Below, piece after piece: positions 1 through 5,839 of a DNA stretch of 5,839 bases; positions within the stretch are counted from its first letter, which is position 1, and the number at the start of each line of letters is the position of its first letter. The position numbers were made by a program, and so were the translations under genes. The notes beneath the pieces were generated by a model. That model ran no database searches. It saw only the letters and a list, made by a program, of their open reading frames with translations, and was not told where the DNA came from. Origin of the DNA: an uncultured Oscillospiraceae bacterium (lineage in GTDB: Bacteria > Bacillota > Clostridia > Oscillospirales > Acutalibacteraceae); the NCBI GenBank assembly GCA_900552225.1, contig URYX01000122.1, positions 1 through 5,839 of the forward strand, read 5' to 3'.

Positions 1-1493
1 AGCTGGACCCCTATATCAACGTAGACCCGGGCACCATGAGCCCCTACCAGCACGGAGAGGTGTACGTCACCGAGGACGGGGCCGAAACCGACCTCGACCT
101 CGGCCACTACGAGCGCTTTATCGACGAGGACCTGAACCGCTTTTCCAATCTCACCACCGGCAAGGTCTACTGGAACGTTCTGAACAAGGAGCGCCGTGGC
201 GAATACCTCGGCTCCACCGTACAGGTGATTCCCCACATTACCAATGAAATCAAGGACTTCGTATACCGTGTCGGCAAGCAGACGGACGCCGATGTGGTCA
301 TTACGGAGATCGGCGGCACGATCGGTGACATTGAATCCCAGCCCTTTCTGGAGGCCGTCCGACAGATCTCGCTGGAGGTCGGCCGGGAAAACAGCCTGTT
401 CATTCATGTGACCCTCGTGCCGTTTCTGCGCGGCTCGGACGAGCACAAGTCCAAGCCGACACAGCATTCCGTCAAGGAGCTGCAGGGCATGGGCATCAAC
501 CCGAATCTCATCGTGCTGCGCTGCGATGAGCCGTTGGAGGACTCCATCTTCCAGAAAATTTCGATGTTCTGCAACGTCAAGCCCGACTGCGTCATCGAAA
601 ACATCACGCTGCCGTATCTGTACGAGGCCCCGCTGATGCTGGAGAAGGCCAACTTCTCCTCCGTCGTCTGCCGCGAGCTCGGCATTGATGCGCCCGCTCC
701 GGATCTCCGCGAATGGGAGGACATGGTCGCGCGCATCAAAAGCCGTGAGCATGAGGTGCATATCGGGCTGGTCGGCAAGTATGTGCAGCTGCACGATGCC
801 TATCTCTCCGTGGCCGAGGCCATGCGCCACGCGGGCTATACCCTGAACACGCACATCCGCATTCACTGGATCGATTCCGAGCAGCTGACCGAGGCCGACT
901 ATGAGCGGCGGCTGAGCGGGCTGGACGGCATCATCGTCCCCGGCGGCTTCGGCGGGCGCGGTGTGGAGGGTATGATTCTCGCCGCCCGCTATGCCCGCGA
1001 GCACCGTATCCCCTATTTCGGCATCTGCCTCGGGATGCAGATTGCCGTCATCGAATATGCCCGCCACGTGGCCGGCATTTCCGATGCCCATTCCGGCGAA
1101 TTCGACGAGCTGTGCCGGCACAAGGTGATTGACTTCATGCCCGGCCAGAGCAACGATGTGGACAAGGGCGGCACGCTGCGGCTCGGCGCTTACCCCTGCG
1201 ACATTGTCCCGGGCACCACGATGGAGCGCTGCTACCAAAGCAGCCGCATTTCCGAGCGCCACCGCCACCGCTACGAGTTTAACAACGACTACCGGGAGGC
1301 ACTGACGCAGGCGGGGCTGACGCTCTCCGGCCTGTCGCCGGACGGCCGTCTGGTCGAAACGGTGGAGCTGACCGACCGGCCGTTCTTCGTCGGCGTGCAG
1401 TATCACCCCGAATTCAAGTCCCGCCCCAACAAGGCGCATCCGCTGTTCTGCGGCTTTATTGCCGCCGCGCTGGAGCAGGCCCGGTCCCGCTGA
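1..1493 (+). CDS. pyrG: CTP synthase (glutamine-hydrolysing), 5'-truncated by window edge
   Basis: Cytosolic enzyme that makes CTP from UTP, ATP and glutamine-derived ammonia, the last step of pyrimidine nucleotide synthesis. The frame is open from base 3 (LDPYINVDPGTMSP), which matches E. coli PyrG from about Leu41. Bases 1-2 are probably the end of the Lys40 codon. About 40 N-terminal residues, including the P-loop, therefore lie outside. The ATG at 36 is an internal Met, not the start. The synthetase domain runs to about base 755, with the Mg-binding motif GAETDLD (Asp72 equivalent at 96-98), EIGGTIGDIE (Glu140 equivalent at 306-308) and the UTP/CTP-site motif KPTQHSVKE near 452-480. A class I amidotransferase domain follows from about 759, with VPGGFGGRGVEGM, nucleophile Cys in GICLGMQ (1026-1028), and His (1404-1406) and Glu (1410-1412) in QYHPEFKSRP. 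Estimated full length is about 536 residues, normal for the family. It ends in TGA, 66 nt before purB. All key residues visible here are intact. Confidence 0.97.
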   Translation, partial: LDPYINVDPGTMSPYQHGEVYVTEDGAETDLDLGHYERFIDEDLNRFSNLTTGKVYWNVLNKERRGEYLGSTVQVIPHITNEIKDFVYRVGKQTDADVVITEIGGTIGDIESQPFLEAVRQISLEVGRENSLFIHVTLVPFLRGSDEHKSKPTQHSVKELQGMGINPNLIVLRCDEPLEDSIFQKISMFCNVKPDCVIENITLPYLYEAPLMLEKANFSSVVCRELGIDAPAPDLREWEDMVARIKSREHEVHIGLVGKYVQLHDAYLSVAEAMRHAGYTLNTHIRIHWIDSEQLTEADYERRLSGLDGIIVPGGFGGRGVEGMILAARYAREHRIPYFGICLGMQIAVIEYARHVAGISDAHSGEFDELCRHKVIDFMPGQSNDVDKGGTLRLGAYPCDIVPGTTMERCYQSSRISERHRHRYEFNNDYREALTQAGLTLSGLSPDGRLVETVELTDRPFFVGVQYHPEFKSRPNKAHPLFCGFIAAALEQARSR

Positions 1494-1504
1494 CGGCCGG
1501 ATTC

Positions 1505-1520
1505 CGGGCCGGGCGGCCCG
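1505..1520 (+). other. Small GC-rich inverted repeat between pyrG and purB
   Basis: A perfect 6-bp stem (CGGGCC at 1505-1510 pairing with GGCCCG at 1515-1520) closes a GGGC tetraloop in the spacer just after the pyrG stop. No run of T follows (TCACTGCG), so it does not look like an intrinsic terminator. It could pause transcription, stabilise the upstream mRNA end, or be chance in GC-rich DNA. Confidence 0.3.
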
Positions 1521-1540
1521 TCACTGCGCAAGATTATCCG

Positions 1541-1550
1541 AAAGGTGAGG
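1541..1550 (+). promoter_or_regulatory. purB ribosome binding site
   Basis: AAAGGTGAGG is a good Shine-Dalgarno match (GGTGAGG, one base off GGAGG-type cores). It leaves 9 nt before the ATG at 1560. This decides the start: the in-frame GTG at 1545 lies inside this site and would have no binding site of its own. Confidence 0.8.
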
Positions 1551-1559
1551 AATATCCGT

Positions 1560-2993
1560 ATGCACGATACCTATGTCAACCCCCTCTGCCGGCGCTATGC
1601 CGGCCGGGAAATGCAGGAGATTTTTTCCGATCAGCGTAAATTCTCCACGTGGCGGCGTCTGTGGGTCGTTCTGGCCGAAAGCGAGCAGGAGCTCGGGCTC
1701 GATATTACCGACGAGCAGATTGCCGAGATGAAGGCGCATACGGACGACATTGATTTTGAGCTGGCCGACCGGCGGGAGCGGGAGGTGCGCCACGATGTCA
1801 TGGCGCACATTTACGCCTACGGCGTGGCCTGCCCCAAGGCAAAGCCCATCATCCATCTCGGTGCCACCAGCTGCTATGTCGGTGACAACACCGACGTGCT
1901 GCAGCAGCGGGACGCGCTGCTGCGCATCCGCACCCTGCTGCTGCACACGGTGGCGGCGCTGGCGGATTTCTGCGAGACGCACCGGGCCCTCCCCACCCTG
2001 GCCTATACCCATTTTCAGGCGGCTCAGCCGACCACGCTCGGCAAGCGTGCCACCCTGTGGATGCAGGATCTGATGATGGATCTGGAGCATCTGGATTTTG
2101 TGCTGTCCCACCTGAAGCTGCTTGGCTGCCGAGGCACGACCGGCACCGGTTCGAGCTTTCTGGAGCTGTTCGGCGGCGACGGCGAAAAGGTCAAGGCGCT
2201 TGAACGGAAGATCGCAGAAAAGCTCGGGTTCGCCGCCTCCTACGCCGTCAGCGGCCAGACCTATCCCCGCAAGGCGGATTACTATGTACTCTCCGTGCTC
2301 TCCGGCATTGCGCAGAGCGCCATGAAATTCTCCGGAGACATCCGTTTGCTTTCCCACCTGAAGGAGGTGGACGAGCCGTTCGAGACCGGACAGGTCGGCT
2401 CCTCCGCCATGGCCTACAAGCGCAACCCCATGCGCAGCGAGCGGATCACCTCGCTGGCGCGTCTGGTGATTGCCGAGACGCTGAATCCGGCGATGACCGC
2501 CGGCACGCAGTGGCTGGAGCGCACGCTGGACGATTCCGCCAACCGCCGCATCAGCATTCCGGAGGCGTTTCTGGCCGTGGACGGTATTCTGGCGCTGTAC
2601 CGCAACGTCATCGGCGGCCTGACCGTCTATCCGAAGGTGATGGAAAAGCATCTGAACGAGGAGCTGCCGTTTATGGCCACCGAGAACATTCTGATGCACT
2701 GCGTCAAAATGGGAGGCGACCGCCAGACGCTGCATGAGGCGATCCGGCGGCATTCCGTGGCCGCGGGCAAGGCCGTCAAGCAGGAGGGTCTTCCGAACGA
2801 TCTGCTCGACCGTATCGCGAACGACCCCGTATTCGGCCTGGACCGCGCCGCCATCGACGAAATCCTGAAGCACAGCAATTTCGTCGGGCGCGCCGTCGAG
2901 CAGACGGACGATTATGTATCCGAGGTACGGCATGTCCTGCGGGACAATGTCGCCGCCTTTGATAAAGATCCAAACACAGTCATCAACGTATGA
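1560..2993 (+). CDS. purB: Adenylosuccinate lyase, long human-like type
   Basis: Homotetrameric cytosolic lyase of the fumarase/aspartase superfamily. It splits adenylosuccinate to AMP plus fumarate, and SAICAR to AICAR plus fumarate in IMP synthesis. With the ATG at 1560 the product is 477 residues (MHDTYVNPLCRRYAG at the start). Visible motifs are RHDVMAH (His78, human His86 equivalent), HLGATSCYVGDNTD (99-112), THFQ with the catalytic His151 (human His159), SGQTYPRK (human Gln241 region), and the mobile signature loop GSSAMAYKRNPMRSE with the catalytic Ser281 (human Ser289). ERTLDDSANRR follows. The offset to human ADSL stays at 8 residues across these motifs, so the core aligns almost without gaps to the long human-type enzymes rather than to the shorter B. 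subtilis form. One oddity is the C2 loop, which reads GTTGTGSSF where relatives I recall have GTTGTQASF (Gly197-Ser198 for Gln-Ala). It lies 66 nt after pyrG and 17 nt before purA, which supplies its substrate. Function is confident. Confidence 0.97.
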   Translation: MHDTYVNPLCRRYAGREMQEIFSDQRKFSTWRRLWVVLAESEQELGLDITDEQIAEMKAHTDDIDFELADRREREVRHDVMAHIYAYGVACPKAKPIIHLGATSCYVGDNTDVLQQRDALLRIRTLLLHTVAALADFCETHRALPTLAYTHFQAAQPTTLGKRATLWMQDLMMDLEHLDFVLSHLKLLGCRGTTGTGSSFLELFGGDGEKVKALERKIAEKLGFAASYAVSGQTYPRKADYYVLSVLSGIAQSAMKFSGDIRLLSHLKEVDEPFETGQVGSSAMAYKRNPMRSERITSLARLVIAETLNPAMTAGTQWLERTLDDSANRRISIPEAFLAVDGILALYRNVIGGLTVYPKVMEKHLNEELPFMATENILMHCVKMGGDRQTLHEAIRRHSVAAGKAVKQEGLPNDLLDRIANDPVFGLDRAAIDEILKHSNFVGRAVEQTDDYVSEVRHVLRDNVAAFDKDPNTVINV

Positions 2994-3002
2994 AAGGGAA
3001 GG
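2994..3002 (+). promoter_or_regulatory. purA ribosome binding site
   Basis: The purine-rich AAGGGAAGG directly follows the purB TGA and sits 8 nt before the purA ATG at 3011. The whole purB-purA gap is used by this site, leaving no room for a separate promoter or terminator, which supports co-transcription. Confidence 0.75.
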
Positions 3003-3010
3003 TATAGGCT

Positions 3011-4282
3011 ATGCTTACAGCAATCGTCGGTATCAACTGGGGAGATGAGGGAAAGGGCCGTATGGTGGATCTGCTTTCCTCCGACTACGACATCATCTGT
3101 CGGTATCAGGGCGGCAACAACGCCGGCCACACCGTCATCAACGACAAGGGAAAATTCGTGCTGAATCTTCTCCCCTCCGGCATTCTGCGGGAAACCACCG
3201 TCAATGTCATGGGCAACGGCATGGTCATCGATCTGGAGCATCTGACCGGTGAGATCAAGGCGCTGACCGACAAGGGCATCCGGATCACCCCGGACAACCT
3301 GAAGATCAGCGACAAGGCCATTGTGTGCCTGCCGTACCACAAGATGCAGGACATCATGGAGGAGGAGCGGCTGGCCGACAAGAAGTTCGGCTCCACCCGC
3401 CGCGGCATCGCCCCCGTCTATGCGGACAAATACATGAAAAAGGGCATCCGTATGGAGGATCTGCTCCATCTGGACACGCTCTACCCGAAGCTGCGCGACA
3501 TCGTCGAGTGGAAAAACATCACCGTGACCGGATACGGCCACGCGCCGGTGGACCCCGAGCAGATCATGGACTGGCTGAAAGCCTACGGCAGTGTGATTGC
3601 CCCGTATGTCACGGACGTCTCTGCCTATCTCTCGCAGGCGGTGGCCGACGGCAAGTCCGTCATGTTTGAGGCACAGCTCGGCGCACTCCGCGACATCGAT
3701 TTCGGCATCTATCCCTATACCTCCTCGTCGCAGACGCTGGCGGCCTTCGGCCCCATCGGAGCCGGCATCCCCGGTGTCCGCCTCGATCAGACGATCGGTA
3801 TCATGAAGGCCTATTCCACCTGTGTGGGCGAGGGCCCGTTCACGGCGGAAATGTTCGGTGAGGAAGCGGAAAAGCTGCGCGCGGCCGGCGGAGAGTACGG
3901 TGCCGCCACCGGGCGTCCGCGCCGGGTCGGGCCGTTCGACATTCCCGCCTCCCGCTACGGCGTCAGAGTGCAGGGTGCCGACTGCATCGCCCTGACCAAG
4001 CTCGACGTTCTGTCCTATCTCGACAAAATTCCGGTCTGCGCAGCGTATGAGATTGACGGCGAGCGCACCACCGAATTCCCGACCGGCGACCGCCTCAGCC
4101 GCGCCAAGCCGGTTATCGAATATGTGGACGGCTTCGGGGATGTCTCCCATTGCCGCACCTATGACGCGCTTCCGGAGGCTGCCAAGCGCTATATCCGCTG
4201 CCTCGAGCAGGCGGTGGGCTGCCCCATCCGCTATGTGTCGGTCGGGGCCGGCCGTGACGAATACATTCAGATCGACGGATAA
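3011..4282 (+). CDS. purA: Adenylosuccinate synthetase, divergent signature type
   Basis: GTP-dependent cytosolic enzyme that joins IMP and aspartate to form adenylosuccinate, the substrate of PurB next door. It has 423 residues against about 430 usually. Conserved features are WGDEGKG with the catalytic Asp12, GGNNAGHT with His40 (E. coli His41), Lys140, Asp230 in DIDFG (E. coli Asp231), the aspartate-loop TGRPRR (300-305), and the guanine-specificity motif LTKLDVL. Several usual residues differ. N-W-G-D replaces Q-W-G-D. Residues 132-143 read GIAPVYADKYMK, so Ala134 replaces Gly/Arg and Lys143 replaces the Arg that E. coli uses across the dimer interface to bind IMP. FEAQLG (219-224) replaces FEGAQG. 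YPYTSSS replaces YPYVTSS. GAATG replaces GATTG, and GPFD replaces GWLD. I recall similar variants in gut Clostridia, so this is probably a lineage subtype, not a damaged gene. The frame is intact. The ATG start is fixed by the ribosome binding site at 2994-3002 and by alignment of the N-terminal motif. Confidence 0.95.
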   Translation: MLTAIVGINWGDEGKGRMVDLLSSDYDIICRYQGGNNAGHTVINDKGKFVLNLLPSGILRETTVNVMGNGMVIDLEHLTGEIKALTDKGIRITPDNLKISDKAIVCLPYHKMQDIMEEERLADKKFGSTRRGIAPVYADKYMKKGIRMEDLLHLDTLYPKLRDIVEWKNITVTGYGHAPVDPEQIMDWLKAYGSVIAPYVTDVSAYLSQAVADGKSVMFEAQLGALRDIDFGIYPYTSSSQTLAAFGPIGAGIPGVRLDQTIGIMKAYSTCVGEGPFTAEMFGEEAEKLRAAGGEYGAATGRPRRVGPFDIPASRYGVRVQGADCIALTKLDVLSYLDKIPVCAAYEIDGERTTEFPTGDRLSRAKPVIEYVDGFGDVSHCRTYDALPEAAKRYIRCLEQAVGCPIRYVSVGAGRDEYIQIDG

Positions 4283-4288
4283 GGAGAG
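4281..4288 (+). promoter_or_regulatory. guaA ribosome binding site overlapping the purA stop codon
   Basis: AAGGAGAG overlaps the last two bases of the purA TAA and lies 5 nt (7 nt from the GGAG core) before the ATG at 4294. The in-frame GTG at 4288 begins on the last base of the site and has no usable spacing, so ATG 4294 is chosen. Sharing bases with the purA stop suggests that translation of the two genes is coupled. Confidence 0.8.
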
Positions 4289-4293
4289 TGCTC

Positions 4294-5820
4294 ATGTCGT
4301 CTCAGGTAATTTTGATTCTCGACTTCGGCGGACAGTATAAGGAGCTGATTGCCCGCCGTGTGCGCGAATGCAGCGTCTATTCCATTGTCAAGCCCGGCGA
4401 TCTTTCGGTGGAGGAGATTCGCAAAATCGATCCGATCGGCATCATTCTGACCGGCGGCCCGAACAGCGTTTACAGGCCCGAGTCTCCCCACTGCGACCGG
4501 GAGATCTTCCGGCTCGGGATTCCCGTGCTCGGCATCTGCTACGGCGCGCAGCTGCTCGCCTGGTCAACGGGAGGCACGGTGGCCCCCTGCGCCTCCAGCG
4601 AATACGGCAAGACCGCCATGCAGGTTGATACCGTGTCTCCGCTCTTTGAGGGGATGCAGGAGCAGCAGATCGGTCTGATGAGCCACACCGATCAGATTAC
4701 CGTGCTGCCGAAGGGGTTTTCCTCCATAGCCCATACCGCCAGCTGCCCGAATGCCGCCATTGAAAATCCGGCGGAGAAGCTGTACGGCATGCAGTTCCAC
4801 CCCGAGGTAGAGAGCACGCCGAACGGCACGGAGATGCTGCATCATTTTCTGTACCGCGTCTGCCATGCGGCCGGCGACTACAACCTCAAGGATCTGGAGC
4901 AGCAGCTGATCCGCGGCGTGCAGCAGCAGGTGGGCGATGCCCATGTGCTGCTCGGCCTGTCGGGCGGTGTCGATTCCTCCGTCTGCGCGGCTCTGCTCTC
5001 CAAGGCCATCCCCGGCCAGCTCCACTGCATCTTTGTGGATCACGGCCTGATGCGCAAGAATGAGGGCGACGAAATTGAGCGTGCCTTCCGCAACCGTTCG
5101 CTGCACTTTATCCGCGTCAACGCGGAGGAGCGCTTCCTCAAAGCGCTGCACGGGGTGACCGAGCCCGAGCAGAAGCGTAAGATCATCGGTGCCGAGTTTG
5201 TCAAGGTGTTTGAGGCGGAGTCGGAAAAGCTGCCGGACATCCGCTTTCTGGCGCAGGGCACCATCTACCCCGATGTCATCGAATCGGGAGGCAGCAAGGC
5301 GGCCACCATCAAGAGCCATCACAACGTCGGCGGTCTGCCGAAGGATATGCGCTTTGAAGGTGTGGTGGAGCCGCTGCGCGGGCTGTTCAAGGATGAGGTG
5401 CGCGCCCTCGGGCGGCAGCTCGGACTGCCGTCCCAGCTGGTTGAGCGCCAGCCCTTCCCGGGACCCGGTCTCGGCATCCGCGTGATGGGCGAGATTACCC
5501 GTGAGAAGCTGGATATCCTGCGCGATGCGGATGCCATCTTCCGCGAGGAGGTACGGCGCCATCGGATCAAGGCCGACCAGTATTTTGCCGTGCTGACCGA
5601 TACCCGCTCCGTCGGTGTGGTCGGTGATTTTCGCACCTATGACTATACGGTGGCGCTGCGGGCCGTCCGCACCTCCGATTTCATGACCTGCGAATATGCT
5701 CCCATCTCTCACAAGGTGCTGGGGACCGTCTCGTCCCGTATCGTCAACGAGGTCAAGGGAGTCGGCCGTGTTGTCTACGACATCACCGGCAAGCCCCCCG
5801 CCACCATTGAGTGGGAGTAA
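4294..5820 (+). CDS. guaA: GMP synthase (glutamine-hydrolysing)
   Basis: Cytosolic enzyme that aminates XMP to GMP using ATP and glutamine. It has 508 residues, slightly short of E. coli (525) and close to B. subtilis (513), and carries both domains in one chain. The N-terminal class I amidotransferase (about 5-190) starts ILILDFGGQY and has the nucleophile Cys82 in GICYGAQ, SEYGKT, MSHTDQ, and His169/Glu171 in QFHPEVESTPNG. The ATP pyrophosphatase domain has the P-loop SGGVDSS at 223-229, then EQKRKIIG, GTIYPDVIESGG and the substrate-loop motif PFPGPGLGIRVMGE. The C-terminal dimerisation domain ends in the classic KPPATIEWE, which confirms the stop. No key residue is missing. It lies 11 nt after purA with a ribosome binding site overlapping the purA stop, so it is very likely in the same transcript. 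The guaB gene that makes XMP is not in the window. The 19 nt after the stop show no terminator, so the operon may continue. Confidence 0.98.
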   Translation: MSSQVILILDFGGQYKELIARRVRECSVYSIVKPGDLSVEEIRKIDPIGIILTGGPNSVYRPESPHCDREIFRLGIPVLGICYGAQLLAWSTGGTVAPCASSEYGKTAMQVDTVSPLFEGMQEQQIGLMSHTDQITVLPKGFSSIAHTASCPNAAIENPAEKLYGMQFHPEVESTPNGTEMLHHFLYRVCHAAGDYNLKDLEQQLIRGVQQQVGDAHVLLGLSGGVDSSVCAALLSKAIPGQLHCIFVDHGLMRKNEGDEIERAFRNRSLHFIRVNAEERFLKALHGVTEPEQKRKIIGAEFVKVFEAESEKLPDIRFLAQGTIYPDVIESGGSKAATIKSHHNVGGLPKDMRFEGVVEPLRGLFKDEVRALGRQLGLPSQLVERQPFPGPGLGIRVMGEITREKLDILRDADAIFREEVRRHRIKADQYFAVLTDTRSVGVVGDFRTYDYTVALRAVRTSDFMTCEYAPISHKVLGTVSSRIVNEVKGVGRVVYDITGKPPATIEWE

Positions 5821-5839
5821 TCGCCACTTACCCGAAAAC

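Noticed and set aside
36..38. ATG as the start of pyrG
   Set aside because: It is the internal Met of the PGTMSP motif (Met52 in E. coli). The frame stays open and homologous upstream to base 3, so the true start is outside the window.
1501..1530. Intrinsic terminator after pyrG
   Set aside because: The hairpin is short and followed by TCACTGCG rather than a run of T, so termination here is not supported.
1521..2933. 470-residue open frame on the minus strand opposite purB
   Set aside because: It lies entirely against a well-supported gene. Its translation is low in recognisable motifs and rich in Gly, Ala, Arg, Gln and His, as expected from the reverse strand of GC3-rich codons. It has no family resemblance.
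2912..4150. 412-residue open frame on the minus strand opposite purA
   Set aside because: A shadow of purA. It has no known motif, and stop codons are rare on the complementary strand in GC-rich genes.
4564..5712. 382-residue open frame on the minus strand opposite guaA
   Set aside because: A shadow of guaA with the same biased composition and no recognisable domain.
5821..5839. Terminator or new gene after guaA
   Set aside because: Only 19 bases remain and they show neither an inverted repeat nor a ribosome binding site with a start codon.
1..5839. Mobile elements, CRISPR arrays, tRNA or rRNA genes, riboswitches
   Set aside because: Nearly all bases belong to four intact core-metabolism genes. 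No direct repeats, RNA-gene folds or transposase-like sequence were seen, and the gaps are too short to hold them.

Overview
The window is an ordinary, tightly packed block of housekeeping genes for the last steps of nucleotide synthesis, all on the + strand: the 3' part of pyrG (CTP synthase), then complete purB (adenylosuccinate lyase), purA (adenylosuccinate synthetase) and guaA (GMP synthase). It is GC-rich, with strong use of G/C at third codon positions. Each complete gene has a purine-rich Shine-Dalgarno site. The PurB and PurA types resemble those I recall from gut Clostridia (Oscillospiraceae/Ruminococcaceae-like Firmicutes). That assignment is an inference from remembered sequences, not a search.

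Layout: 1-1493 is pyrG, which enters already in frame and lacks only about the first 40 residues. 1494-1559 is a 66-nt spacer holding a small GC hairpin without a U-tract, followed by the purB ribosome binding site. 1560-2993 is purB. A 17-nt gap carries the purA ribosome binding site, and purA spans 3011-4282. An 11-nt gap carries the guaA ribosome binding site, and guaA spans 4294-5820. The last 19 bases hold nothing recognisable. No gene-free stretch exceeds 66 nt. No promoter, riboswitch or intrinsic terminator is visible, so the block is probably the interior or 3' part of a longer operon whose promoter lies upstream of position 1.

Together PurA and PurB convert IMP to AMP (PurB also acts earlier in IMP synthesis), GuaA makes GMP from XMP, and PyrG makes CTP from UTP. 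Only the IMP dehydrogenase step (guaB) is missing from the set of branch reactions that finish AMP, GMP and CTP. Both end genes encode enzymes with Cys-His-Glu glutamine amidotransferase domains, so the cluster draws on glutamine, aspartate, ATP and GTP.

I did not find a new biological system. The observations most worth checking are that PurA departs from the textbook family signatures at several IMP-site positions, and that PurB, of the long human-like type, has Gly-Ser in place of the usual Gln-Ala in one conserved active-site loop. Long antisense reading frames opposite purB, purA and guaA look like by-products of GC-rich codon use.
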